From assembly GCA_963785765.1 (NCBI GenBank), contig CAWAWM010000002.1, forward strand, positions 434,001 to 498,000: DNA of 64,000 nucleotides, given 5' to 3'. The translations under genes were made by a program, and so were the position numbers. The notes below the pieces were generated by a model that saw nothing but the letters and a program-made list of their open reading frames with translations, was not told the origin of the DNA and did not search any database. Below are positions 51,796 through 60,716 of this stretch, one piece after another (within the stretch, counting starts at the first letter, position 1; each line of letters begins with the position of its first letter). Source of the stretch: DATBGO01 sp963785765 (lineage in GTDB: Bacteria > Actinomycetota > Actinomycetes > Streptosporangiales > Streptosporangiaceae).

Positions 51796-52452
51796 ATGGA
51801 CCCCGATGATTTCCCCCCAAATTCGCGGCTGCGGGCCTCCGACGCCGACCGGGACCGCGCGGCGTCGGTGGTCAACGAAGCGCTGGCCGAAGGCCGCCTG
51901 ACCGCCGAGGAGCACTCGCAGCGACTCGACTCGATCTACGCTGCGCGCACCCATGCGGACATCGTGCCGCTCATTGATGACCTTCCGGCCAGATCCGACT
52001 TCGCCTCGCCCGCCTTGCGGTCGGGCGGTGAGGTGGCCACGGCGGCGTCTGCGCGGCCGATCATCGCCATCTTCGGCGGCGCGAGCAGGAAGGGTGTCTG
52101 GCGGGTACCGCGGACCTCCACCGTCGTCACCGTCTTCGGCGGCGCCGATATCGACCTGCGAGACGCGATTCTCCCCGGCCGCGAGATCACCATCAGGGCC
52201 TTCGCCGTGTTCGGCGGAATGGGCATCACCGTGCCGCCTGAGATGCACGTGATCGACTCGGGCATCGCCATCTTCGGCGGCCGCGAGGTCTCCGGCGAGA
52301 CCGCGGAGTCAGCCCGGCCTGACGCGCCCGTGCTCCACGTGACTGGTTTCTGCCTGTTCGGCGGCATCGGCGTCCAGCACAAGGCCCGCAAAGACAAGAC
52401 CCGCAAAGACAAGGCCCGCAAAGACAGGGCCCGCAAGGACAACCGCCGCTAG
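51796..52452 (+). CDS. DUF1707 and LiaF-like domain protein
   Basis: Protein of 218 residues. Residues 10-65 are DUF1707 (RLRASDADRDRAASVVNEALAEGRLTAEEHSQRLDSIYAARTHADI). Residues 85-195 form a beta-solenoid-like domain with repeated VFGG/IFGG turns, as in the LiaF C-terminal (cell-wall-active antibiotic response) family. The tail is a tandem basic repeat of KARKDK/TRKDKARKD units. No membrane helix is visible. ATG lies 6 bases after GACAAT, a leaderless pattern. Confidence 0.85.
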   Translation: MDPDDFPPNSRLRASDADRDRAASVVNEALAEGRLTAEEHSQRLDSIYAARTHADIVPLIDDLPARSDFASPALRSGGEVATAASARPIIAIFGGASRKGVWRVPRTSTVVTVFGGADIDLRDAILPGREITIRAFAVFGGMGITVPPEMHVIDSGIAIFGGREVSGETAESARPDAPVLHVTGFCLFGGIGVQHKARKDKTRKDKARKDRARKDNRR

Positions 52453-52468
52453 GCGGCTGGCCTCCGGG

Positions 52469-53389
52469 TCAATAGCCGGCGGCCGGGTCAATCACCCCGG
52501 CCAGCGGCTCGCCTGCGGCGAACCTGGCCACGTTCTCCTGGATCCGCTGGGCGAGCAGCCGCTCGACCATCTCCTGGGTGTCCGCCGTGTGCGGGGTGAT
52601 GATGCACCGGTCCAGCGCCCACAGCGGGTGCCCGTCGGGCAGCGGCTCGGGATCGGTCACGTCGAGCGCCGCCCCGCCGATCGCTCCCCGGCTCAACGCC
52701 GCGACCAGCGCATCGGTATCAACATGGCGGCCCCGCGCCACGTTGACCAGCCACCCGTCGGACCGCATCCGGGCGAGTTCAGCGGCGCCGATGATGTGCT
52801 CGGTGCCCGGAGTCAGGGCCAGGGCCAGGAAGACCACCCGCGCATCAGTCAGCGCCTCGGGCAGCCGCGATGAGTCTACGGTGCGCGCGGCCCCGGGGAC
52901 CGGCTCGGTCCGGCGGCGCACCACGGTCGCCGTGACCCGCAGCGGCGCGAGCAGTTCCAGCAGCTTCACCGCGATGCCGCCGCCCCCGAGGATCGTGACC
53001 GGCTGGTCGTAGAGGCTCTCCCCGGCGGGCTCGCCCCACGAGCGGGCGGTGATCCGGCGACGCAGCACCCGCAGCCCGGCGAGCGCTAGGGTCAGCGCGT
53101 GCTCGGCTACCGGCTCGGCGTAGGCGCCCTTCGCTGACGTCCAGGTCCGGCCGTGATCGAGGAGCCCGTCCGCCGAGACCCGCTCGATGCCGGCCATCGG
53201 CAGCTGTACCCAGCGGGCCGAGCTCGCCGTGTCCACCGCGCGGCGCAGGCCCGCCAGGTCGCCAGGATCGAGCCAGACCAGCGCGTCGGCCTGAGCGTCG
53301 ACGTCGGTCGGCTGGCCGCCGCCTGCCCGGACCGCCTGCTCCGCGAACTCACCGCGAGCCGGTCCGATCGCCACCCGGGGAACAGTCAC
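52469..53389 (-). CDS. D-isomer-specific 2-hydroxyacid dehydrogenase
   Basis: NAD-dependent dehydrogenase of 306 residues. The dinucleotide site is VTILGGGGIAVKLLELL, the catalytic Arg lies in LVNVARGRHVD, the Glu in TDPEPLPDGHPLW and the His in ITPHTAD. Substrate is unresolved (2-hydroxy acids or phosphoglycerate-like). GTG at 53389 lies 7 bases after TAATGT, a leaderless arrangement; the open frame continues upstream without family sequence. Confidence 0.88.
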   Translation of the reverse strand: MTVPRVAIGPARGEFAEQAVRAGGGQPTDVDAQADALVWLDPGDLAGLRRAVDTASSARWVQLPMAGIERVSADGLLDHGRTWTSAKGAYAEPVAEHALTLALAGLRVLRRRITARSWGEPAGESLYDQPVTILGGGGIAVKLLELLAPLRVTATVVRRRTEPVPGAARTVDSSRLPEALTDARVVFLALALTPGTEHIIGAAELARMRSDGWLVNVARGRHVDTDALVAALSRGAIGGAALDVTDPEPLPDGHPLWALDRCIITPHTADTQEMVERLLAQRIQENVARFAAGEPLAGVIDPAAGY

Positions 53390-53522
53390 ATCCAGGACAT
53401 TAGCTGCTCCGGCCGGAACCTGGCCGGTGCCCCCCGCGCGACCGATTCCGCGGCGGCAGGACCAGGCCGCGACGGCGTGCTGACCTGACCCGGTGCCCGC
53501 GGGGAGAGCTGATCCCGCCGTG

Positions 53523-54569
53523 CTACGGCAGGACACGGACGGCAGCCGCGCCCTCGGGCAGCTGCTGCGCGACGTAACTCTCGGTGTGCAGCAGGCGGTC
53601 CTCGGCACCCAGGGCCCGGGCCGCGGTGGCGCAATCGGCCACGAAATGCGGGCTGCCGGCGATGAACACGCTGGTGCCCGACAGCCGCGGGAAAAGGTCG
53701 GGCAGGAGCTGGGGGACGCGCTTGGTGAGGCGGCCGTCGGCGGCCCCGCGAGTGTAGGTGATGCGGAACCTGAAATTCCGGTATCGCTGCTCCCACCAGC
53801 GCAGCAGCCCGATGTCCAGCTCGTCGGCGTCGGTCGGCGCCGAGAACAGCAGCGTGACCTGGTGCGGGAAGCCGCGGCGCAGCGCTGCCTCGGTCAGCGC
53901 CAGGATCGGAGCCAGCCCCGACCCGGCCGCGAGGCAGAGGACCGGGGTATCGGTTGCCGGATCCCCTACGAATGTGCCGTAGGGGCCGTCGACCGTCACC
54001 CGCTGGCCAAGTTCGAGCTGGTCGTGTATCCACTGGCTGGTCGTGCCGGCTGGCATCCGGCTGATCAGGAAGGTCAGCTCGCCATCGGGGCGCGGGGCGT
54101 TGGCGATCGAGTAGCAGCGCGGCGACGCCCCGGCGGTGGCGTCGCCCAGCAGGACGTACTGGCCAGGCCAGTAGCGCAACGGCTCGCCGAGCGGACGCAA
54201 CCGGACTTCCGCGATTCGCGGGGTCCGCGTAATCAGGTCGCTCACGACGAACGGGACGGCGGTCAGCGGCGGGAACAGCCGCGGCCGTGCGTCGCTGGCA
54301 CCGAACTCGATGTCCAGGACCGCCGACAATGGGACGGCCATGCACATCAGGCCGTAGCCCGCGGCTGCGTCCTGCTCGGACAGCGCCATGGCAAAGACGA
54401 TGCCCTGGTCATACTGGCCAGCAAGCACCTTGGTCTTGCACTCGCCGCACGCGCCGGCCCGGCAGTTGTTGGGCAGGGCGTAGCCGGCCCGCTCGAGTGC
54501 GGCCAGGACCGTGTCGCCGGGCTCGGCGATGACTTCGTGCCCGGACGGCTGCAGCCTGATGACGCTCAT
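53523..54569 (-). CDS. 2Fe-2S/FAD reductase component of a diiron oxygenase
   Basis: NAD(P)H-dependent electron-transfer protein of 348 residues. An N-terminal plant-type ferredoxin domain (CRAGACGECKTKVL with a fourth Cys in GLMCMA) is followed by an FAD domain (RCYSIANAP) and an NAD domain (AAGSGLAPILAL, FIAGSPHFVADC). Architecture is that of reductases in soluble diiron monooxygenases. Start overlaps the stop of the diiron-protein gene by one base (TGATG), so the two act together. Confidence 0.92.
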   Translation of the reverse strand: MSVIRLQPSGHEVIAEPGDTVLAALERAGYALPNNCRAGACGECKTKVLAGQYDQGIVFAMALSEQDAAAGYGLMCMAVPLSAVLDIEFGASDARPRLFPPLTAVPFVVSDLITRTPRIAEVRLRPLGEPLRYWPGQYVLLGDATAGASPRCYSIANAPRPDGELTFLISRMPAGTTSQWIHDQLELGQRVTVDGPYGTFVGDPATDTPVLCLAAGSGLAPILALTEAALRRGFPHQVTLLFSAPTDADELDIGLLRWWEQRYRNFRFRITYTRGAADGRLTKRVPQLLPDLFPRLSGTSVFIAGSPHFVADCATAARALGAEDRLLHTESYVAQQLPEGAAAVRVLP

Positions 54570-55603
54570 CAGAACACGGGGATGATCGAGTCCATGTCGA
54601 CGTCGGTGACCTCCTGTCCGTCGATGCCGACTTCGGGAATCGCAGGGAACGGAATGTCGTACCTGTCGAGCACGCCCTTCAGGTTGAGGATGGCCTGCCG
54701 CCAGTTCTCCTTCTTTGCCTCGTACTCGGGAATGAAAAAGCCCGCTTGCCTGGCCACCTCCTCGGCCTGTCGCTGCACCTCGATGAAGTCGCCGGGCAGA
54801 TCCCAGAAATCCTCCGGGGGCTCGAAAAGGACCGCGGACAGGAATAGGTAGCCGGCCCGGATCTGCTTCGTGACCACCGCCCGGTCCTCGATCTTCAGCT
54901 TGGGGTAGTCGCGTTGCATCAGCGTCAGGCAGATGGCCATGTGGCGCCCCTCGTCCCGGCCGATGTTCTTGAAACCCTGCTCGAAGACCGGTTCCTTAGC
55001 CCCGGAGGCCATCCGGTGGAAGACGGTGGCGGCGGCGATCTCCCCCATCAGGAAGGAGCTGAAGAGCACCGCGAGATCGTACTTGGGTACCGCCTTCTGA
55101 TAGCCCTCCCAGTAGCGGGCGCCGTTGTGGTACAGCCACTTGGCGTTGCGCTGCAGCCGGGCGCCGAGTTCGGTGTGCGGCTGGTAGGTCAGCGGGTCAG
55201 GGTGCTCCAGCAGCTTGGTAATGGCCAGGCCGCACATCTGCTCGTGATTTTGCTCGTCGCGGGTGACGGAAAAGAAACAGCGCCGGACCGCATCCTCCTC
55301 ATGATCGGTGTAGGTCTTGATCAGTGCCTCGGCGAACACCGGCGGGGCGGAGGCGTCGAAGACACTCAGCAGGGTCCACCAGTAGGCGATCGCCTCGCGC
55401 TGCTCCCAGCTGTAGGCACCGGGATCGAAGGAGTCCCAGGGCAGCGCCTCGGGATCCCAGGCCTCGCGCAGCGAGGAGCGCCAGATCTCCTCCATCTTCG
55501 CGGTCTTGCGATGCCAGGACAGCGGGAAGACGTTGGGGCCGGAGATCTGCGGGGGTAGGTCCATGGTCTTGGCCAGGTCGTGCGGTCTGCTCATAACCAG
55601 CAT
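54569..55603 (-). CDS. Ferritin-like diiron protein (R2-like oxidase/hydroxylase)
   Basis: Protein of 344 residues of the ribonucleotide-reductase-R2/ferritin-like fold. Carboxylate-His motifs DEQNHEQM and DEGRHMAI, together with upstream glutamates (AEALIKTYTDHEED, MGEIAAATVFHRM), supply a plausible diiron site. It is not a normal NrdB, as the C-terminal peptide and partner NrdA are absent. With the adjoining reductase it probably forms a two-component hydroxylase or oxidase. Substrate unknown. ATG at 55591 is an alternative start. Confidence 0.82.
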   Translation of the reverse strand: MLVMSRPHDLAKTMDLPPQISGPNVFPLSWHRKTAKMEEIWRSSLREAWDPEALPWDSFDPGAYSWEQREAIAYWWTLLSVFDASAPPVFAEALIKTYTDHEEDAVRRCFFSVTRDEQNHEQMCGLAITKLLEHPDPLTYQPHTELGARLQRNAKWLYHNGARYWEGYQKAVPKYDLAVLFSSFLMGEIAAATVFHRMASGAKEPVFEQGFKNIGRDEGRHMAICLTLMQRDYPKLKIEDRAVVTKQIRAGYLFLSAVLFEPPEDFWDLPGDFIEVQRQAEEVARQAGFFIPEYEAKKENWRQAILNLKGVLDRYDIPFPAIPEVGIDGQEVTDVDMDSIIPVF

Positions 55604-55695
55604 TGGACCCGCGCCGACTCAGCCTGGACAGGGACGAAGGTCCCGGTCCGGGTCAACGACACGCGGCGGGCGGCGCCGGGCGGGCTCAGCCAGGC

Positions 55696-56958
55696 CTAGC
55701 GAGCCGCGCCGGCCGCGGCGCGGGGTAGCCCGGGACGGACGGCCGCGCGGCGGCGGACCGGGTCAGCGAGCGCCGCGGTGAGCTGATCGAGCGCCTGCAT
55801 CGTGTGGGCGCTCACGACCGCATCGCAGTGCGGCCAGGCGGCCGCCATCCCGGCCGCCAGCGGCTGGTAGGCAGCGCTCTTGGTGCGCGGATTCACCCAC
55901 ACGATGCGGTGCGCCACCAGCGACAGGCGCTCCATCTCGCGCCGGACGACCTGCGGATCGCCGGTGTCCCAGCCGTCCGAGACGATGACCACGACCGCGC
56001 CGCGGGCAATCCCGCGGCGGCCGTAGGCGTCGTTGAATTCCTTGAGCGACGCCCCGATCCTGGTCCCGCCCAGCCAGTCAGGCGCCGCCCGGCCGGCCCG
56101 CCGCAGCGCGGGGCCCGGCAGCGATCGCTGCAGCGCCGGCGTCAGCCTGGTCAGCCGGGTGGCGAAGCTGAATACCTCAGCGCTCGCGCCGCCCGCCGCG
56201 CAGTAGAGCAGCTGGATCATGGCGCGGGCGTACGGCTCCATGGACCCGGAGATGTCGCACAGGACGACCAGCCGGCGAGGCCAGCAGGCCAGGCGCGCGG
56301 GAGATCAGGCGGAACACGTCGCCACCGGTGCGGCGGGCCTGCCGCAGGGTGGACCGCATGTCGGTGTGCGGGCCGCCGGTCCGGCGCCGCTGACGGCGGG
56401 ACCCGCGCAGCGGGACGGCCAGGCTGATCCGGCGCATCAGGGCGGCCAGCTGCAGCAGTTCAGCCTCGGACAGCTCAGCGAAATCCTGGGCCGCCAGCCG
56501 CTCGGCGCCGCTGCCCAGGTACCGGTGCTCAGCCTCGCGCCCGTCCGGCCGCCTGGCTCCGCCGTCCCCGCCAGGGCCGTCCCGGCCAGGGCCTGCGGCG
56601 GCCCGGGCCGGGCTCCGCTGGCATGTGTCCTCGCGGCTCGCGCGGCCTGGGCGAGCAGATCCTCCGGGGTTCGCTGGGCGCGGCCGGACATGGCGCCCGG
56701 ATTCGGGTCGCCGCGCTGGTCAGCCGGATCGGCCAGGCCGCCGAAGACCTGGCTGAAGACAGCCTCAAGCAGCTCCGCGTGCGCCTTACTGGACACAAGT
56801 GTCGCCAGCGCGCATAGGTACAGCGATCGCTGCGTCTGCGGCCTGGCCAGCGTCACGGCGGCCGCGAACCGCTCGCAGCGGCCCGGCCCGGCCGGCAGCC
56901 CGGCCAGCCGGAGCGCCGCGCCGAATCGGGCCGCGAGCTCGGCCAGGTCGTCAGCCAT
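55696..56958 (-). pseudogene. coxE: CoxE-like VWA protein, two compensating frameshifts
   Basis: Accessory protein for CO dehydrogenase maturation. The N-terminal part (56958 to about 56560: MADDLAELAARFGAALRLAGLPAGPGR) and the C-terminal VWA part (about 56295-55696: LVVLCDISGSMEPYARAMIQLLY, with intact MIDAS DxSxS) share one frame. The middle (about 56560-56296: GAERLAAQDFAELSEAELLQLAALMRRISL) lies in another. One break is in a GC-rich Gly/Ala tract, the other in a CGCGCG run at 56293-56299. Either sequence errors or decay. It overlaps the MoxR-like gene by 8 bases. Confidence 0.85.
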
Positions 56959-57844
56959 CGCCGCTCACCAGGGCGGCGAACCCGGCCTGGCGGGCCGCCT
57001 GCAGGTCTTCGGCGTACTTGAGCACCGCGCCCGCGGTCTGCTCAGCCGCCTTCTCGTCGAGCTCGTCAGTCCCGAGGACCGCCAGGGCCGCAGTCCAGCT
57101 GATGGCCTCGGCCACGCCCGGTGGCTTGGCCAGGTCCATATCGCGCAGCCGAGCGACACCGCGGGCCACCTGGGCGGCCAGCGGGACGGCCGCGGCGGGC
57201 ACGCGGCGGCGGATGATCGCCGCGACCCGGCTGACGTCCGGATAGTCGATCCAGTGGTACAGGCAGCGCCGCTTGAGCGCGTCGTGCAGGTCGCGGGTCC
57301 GGTTAGAGGTGAGCACCACGACCGGGGGCACCGCCGCCCGCCTGGTCCCGAGCTCGGGGATCGTTACCGAGGACTCGGCGAGCAACTCGAACAGGAACGC
57401 CTCGAACTCATCGTCGCTCCGGTCGACCTCGTCGAGCAGCAGCACCGCCGGACGCGGACCCGGATGGTCGATGGCCGCGAGCAACGGCCTGGCCAGCAGG
57501 AAGTCGGCGCCGAACAGGTCGGCCTCGCGGGGGGTCTCGCCGCGGGCCTCGGCCAGCCGGATGGCCAGCAGCTGCCGGGGGTAGTTCCACTCATACAGCG
57601 CCTCCGCCGAGGTGAGGCCTTCATAGCACTGCAGCCTGATCAGCGGGGTGTCCAGGGCCGCCGCGAGCGCCTTCGCGGCCCCGGTCTTGCCGACGCCAGG
57701 CTCGCCCTCCAGCAGCACTGGCTGGCCCATCCGGGCGGCCAGGAACAGTGCGGTGCCGAGCGGCTCGTCGGCCAGGTAGTCGGTGGCGTCGAGGGCGCCC
57801 AGCAGGGCGCCGACGTCGGGCAGCAGTTCCGCCAATTCGCTCAT
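56951..57844 (-). CDS. coxD: MoxR-type AAA+ ATPase (CoxD-like)
   Basis: AAA+ ATPase of 297 residues that with CoxE is thought to insert the copper/sulfur part of the CO dehydrogenase active site. Walker A GEPGVGKTGAAKAL, Walker B AVLLLDEVDRSDDE, sensor 1 VVLTSNRTRDLHDAL, then the typical RRCLYHWIDYP. Starts 13 bases after the coxL stop and overlaps coxE by 8 bases, so it belongs to the operon. The gene letter is from position and family. Confidence 0.9.
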   Translation of the reverse strand: MSELAELLPDVGALLGALDATDYLADEPLGTALFLAARMGQPVLLEGEPGVGKTGAAKALAAALDTPLIRLQCYEGLTSAEALYEWNYPRQLLAIRLAEARGETPREADLFGADFLLARPLLAAIDHPGPRPAVLLLDEVDRSDDEFEAFLFELLAESSVTIPELGTRRAAVPPVVVLTSNRTRDLHDALKRRCLYHWIDYPDVSRVAAIIRRRVPAAAVPLAAQVARGVARLRDMDLAKPPGVAEAISWTAALAVLGTDELDEKAAEQTAGAVLKYAEDLQAARQAGFAALVSGDG

Positions 57845-57857
57845 CGGTGGCCTCCGG

Positions 57858-60230
57858 TCACGTGATCGCCAGGTCGGTGCGGAGCGGATGGCCCTGGATA
57901 GCGGACCAGACGTTGGCCGGGGTCAGCGGCATGTCCGCGTGCCGCACCCCGAACGGCCGCAGTGCGTCGAGCACCGAGTTGACGACCGCGGGCGGCGATC
58001 CCACGGTGGCCGACTCGCCGATCCCCTTGGCGCCGATCGGGTGGTGCGGCGAGGGGGTGACGGTCTCGCCGAGCTCCCAGGACGGGCATTCCACCGAGGT
58101 CGGCAGCAGGTAGTCCATGAACGAGCCGCCCAGGCAGTTGCCGCTCTCGTCAAACGCGATCACCTGCATCATGGCCATGCCGAGCCCGTCCGCGAGCCCG
58201 CCGTGTACCTGCCCTTCGACGATCATGGGGTTGATCTGCACGCCGCAGTCGTCCACCGCGATGAACCTGCGCAGGCTCACCTGGCCGGTACCCGGGTCCA
58301 CATCGGTGACGCAGATGTAGGCGCCGAACGGGTAGGTGAGGTTCGGCGGGTTGTAGACGGTCTCCGCATCGAGGTGCCCCTCGACCCCGTCCGGCAGGTC
58401 CAGCGCCGAATGGGCCGCCATCGCGATCTCGGCTAGGTTCCTGGCCTGCTCGGGGTCGCCGCGGACCTGCCATTTCCCGGCCGCCCACTCCAGGTCGTCC
58501 GGCGACACCTCGAGCATGGCCGCCGCGACGATCCTGGCCCGCTCGCGCACCTTGCGCGCCACCACCGCCGCCGCCGCCCCGGAGACCGGCGTCGAGCGGG
58601 ACCCGTAAGTGCCAAGGCCGAACGGGGTCCGGTCGGTATCGCCATGCACGACGTCGACATCGTCAGGGGACAGGCCAAGCTCCTGGGCGACGATCTGCGC
58701 GAAGGTGGTCTCGTGCCCCTGACCCTGGGTCTGCACCGAGATGGCCAGCACTGCCTTGCCGGTCGGGTGGATGCGCAGGTCAGCCCCGTCAGCCATGCCC
58801 AGGCCCAGGATGTCCATGTGCGCCCGCGGCCCCGCGCCGACCCCTTCGGTGAAGAAACTGAGCCCGATGCCCATGTACTCGCCGCGGGCCCGCTTCGCCG
58901 CCTGCTCCCGGCGCAGCTCCGCGTAGCCCGCGATGTCCATCGCCAGCTGCAGGGCGCGCGGGTAGTCGCCCGAGTCGTACTCCCAGCCGGTCGGGCAGGT
59001 GTAGGGGAACTGCTCGGGCCGCAGCAGGTTCTGCATCCGGAGCTGGCCCGCGTCCACCCCGAGTTCGCCGGCCAGTAGGTCGACCAGCCGTTCGATCAGG
59101 TACACCGCCTCGGTGATCCGGAACGAGCAGGAGTACGCGACCCCGCCTGGGGCCTTGTTCGTGTAGACACCGGTGACCTCGCAGTGCGCGGCCCGCAGGT
59201 CGTAGGAACCGGTGAAAATGTGGAAGAACCCGGCCGGGAAATTGGTCGGCTGTGCCGCGCCGTTGAACGCGCCGTGGTCGGCCAGGACCTTGGCCCGGAT
59301 ACCCAGGATCCGGCCCTGTTTGGTGGCGGCGATCTCGCCGTGCATGTGATAGTCGCGGGCGAACGAGGTGGACATCAGGTTCTCCGACCGGTCCTCGACC
59401 CACTTGACCGGCCTGCCGGTCACCATGGCGCCGACGATCGCGCAGATATACCCGGGGTAGACCGGGACCTTGTTGCCGAACCCGCCGCCGATGTCCGGCG
59501 AGATGATCCGGATCTTGTGCTCAGGGATCCCGGCGACCAGCGCATACAACGTCCGGTGGGCGTGCGGGGCCTGCGTGGTGGACCAGACGGTGAGCTGGCC
59601 GGTGACCTTGTTGAAGTCGGCGACCGCGCCGCAGGTCTCCAGCGGCGCCGGATGCGACCGCGGATACAGCATGTCCTGTGCCACGACGACATCCGCCGCC
59701 GCGAACACCGCGTCAGTGGCCGCCTTGTCGCCGGCCTCCCAGTCGAAGATGTGGTTATCGGCCTGCCCGTCGCGATCGTCGCGGATCAGCGGGGCATCGG
59801 GGTCGAGCGCGCGCTTGGCGTCGACCACCACCGGCAGCGGCTCGTACTCGACGTTGATCAGCTCCAGCGCGTCGCGGGCCGCGTACCGGTCCTGGGCCAC
59901 CACGAAGGCGACCTCCTGGCCCTGGAACCTGACCTTGTCGGTGGCCAGCACCGCCTGCACGTCCTGGGACAGCGTCGGCATCCAGGCCAGGGCGCGCCCG
60001 GCCAGCGTCTCGCCGGTGATGACGGCCTCGACCTTCGGATGGGCCTGCGCCGCGGCGATGTCGACCGAGACGATCCTGGCGTGGGCCAGCGGGCTGCGCA
60101 GGATCGCGCCGTGCAGCATCCGGGGCCGCTGGATGTCATCGACGAAGGTGCCCTGGCCGCGGACGAACCGGGCATCCTCCTTGCGGCGCACCGGTCCGTA
60201 GGCGCCGGTCAGTTCGGGTCCTGCGGTCAC
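57858..60230 (-). CDS. coxL: Aerobic carbon monoxide dehydrogenase, large (Mo/Cu) subunit, form I
   Basis: Molybdopterin-cytosine-dinucleotide subunit of 790 residues that oxidizes CO to carbon dioxide. The form I signature AYSCSFR is at residues 365-371 (coded at 59118-59138), with the copper-ligand Cys at 368. Other features: GPVRRKEDARFVRGQGTFVDDIQ, PDIGGGFGNKVPVYP, TQGQGHETTFAQIV, and GAKGIGESATVGSPPAVVNS with the catalytic Glu near the C-terminus. GTG at 60230 overlaps the coxS stop (GTGA). Gene order M-S-L is that of form I operons, not form II. Confidence 0.97.
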   Translation of the reverse strand: MTAGPELTGAYGPVRRKEDARFVRGQGTFVDDIQRPRMLHGAILRSPLAHARIVSVDIAAAQAHPKVEAVITGETLAGRALAWMPTLSQDVQAVLATDKVRFQGQEVAFVVAQDRYAARDALELINVEYEPLPVVVDAKRALDPDAPLIRDDRDGQADNHIFDWEAGDKAATDAVFAAADVVVAQDMLYPRSHPAPLETCGAVADFNKVTGQLTVWSTTQAPHAHRTLYALVAGIPEHKIRIISPDIGGGFGNKVPVYPGYICAIVGAMVTGRPVKWVEDRSENLMSTSFARDYHMHGEIAATKQGRILGIRAKVLADHGAFNGAAQPTNFPAGFFHIFTGSYDLRAAHCEVTGVYTNKAPGGVAYSCSFRITEAVYLIERLVDLLAGELGVDAGQLRMQNLLRPEQFPYTCPTGWEYDSGDYPRALQLAMDIAGYAELRREQAAKRARGEYMGIGLSFFTEGVGAGPRAHMDILGLGMADGADLRIHPTGKAVLAISVQTQGQGHETTFAQIVAQELGLSPDDVDVVHGDTDRTPFGLGTYGSRSTPVSGAAAAVVARKVRERARIVAAAMLEVSPDDLEWAAGKWQVRGDPEQARNLAEIAMAAHSALDLPDGVEGHLDAETVYNPPNLTYPFGAYICVTDVDPGTGQVSLRRFIAVDDCGVQINPMIVEGQVHGGLADGLGMAMMQVIAFDESGNCLGGSFMDYLLPTSVECPSWELGETVTPSPHHPIGAKGIGESATVGSPPAVVNSVLDALRPFGVRHADMPLTPANVWSAIQGHPLRTDLAIT

Positions 60231-60715
60231 GCCTGGATCTCCTGAGCCCGGGCCCGTGCCTCGTACTCGGCCGCCCAGCGGACAGACCGGACAATGTTCT
60301 CGTAACCGGTGCACCGGCAGATCTGTCCGGACAGTGCCTCGCGGATCTGCGCGTCCGACGGGTCCGGGTGCTGGTCGAGCAGCCATCGGGCAGTCAGCAT
60401 CATGCCCGGCGTGCAGAATCCGCACTGCAGCCCGTGGCACTCGGCGAAGCCCTGCTGGACCGGGTCCAGCTCGCCGCCGCGTTCCAGGCCCTCCACGGTC
60501 AGCACCTGGCGCCCGTCCGCCATCGCCGCGAGCACCGTGCACGACTTCACCGGGGTGTCATCAAGCCAGACCACGCAGGCCCCGCAGTTGGAGGTGTCGC
60601 ATCCCCAGTGCGAGCCGGTCAGGCCCAGGTGGTCCCGCAGGAAATGGATCAGCAGCAGCCTGGCTTCCACCTCCCGGGAGTATTCGGTGCCGTTGACGCG
60701 CATCGAGATCCGCAC
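60227..60715 (-). CDS. coxS: Aerobic CO dehydrogenase, small 2x[2Fe-2S] subunit
   Basis: Iron-sulfur subunit of 162 residues that passes electrons from the Mo/Cu site to the flavin. First cluster CDTSNCGACVVWLDDTPVKSC; second CGFCTPGMMLTARWLL and ICRCTGYENI. ATG at 60715 lies 1 base after the coxM stop and the gene overlaps coxL by 4 bases. Length and motifs are standard. Confidence 0.96.
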   Translation of the reverse strand: MRISMRVNGTEYSREVEARLLLIHFLRDHLGLTGSHWGCDTSNCGACVVWLDDTPVKSCTVLAAMADGRQVLTVEGLERGGELDPVQQGFAECHGLQCGFCTPGMMLTARWLLDQHPDPSDAQIREALSGQICRCTGYENIVRSVRWAAEYEARARAQEIQA

Positions 60716-60716
60716 G

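Noticed and set aside
51524..51820. N-terminal extension of the ABC-F protein
   Set aside because: The 99 extra residues have no domain sequence, and a GGGGG tract precedes GTG 51523.
60231..60542. N-terminal extension of CoxL
   Set aside because: The added 104 residues are antisense-like Arg/Gly-rich sequence over coxS; the GTG at 60230 overlapping the coxS stop gives a standard-length CoxL.
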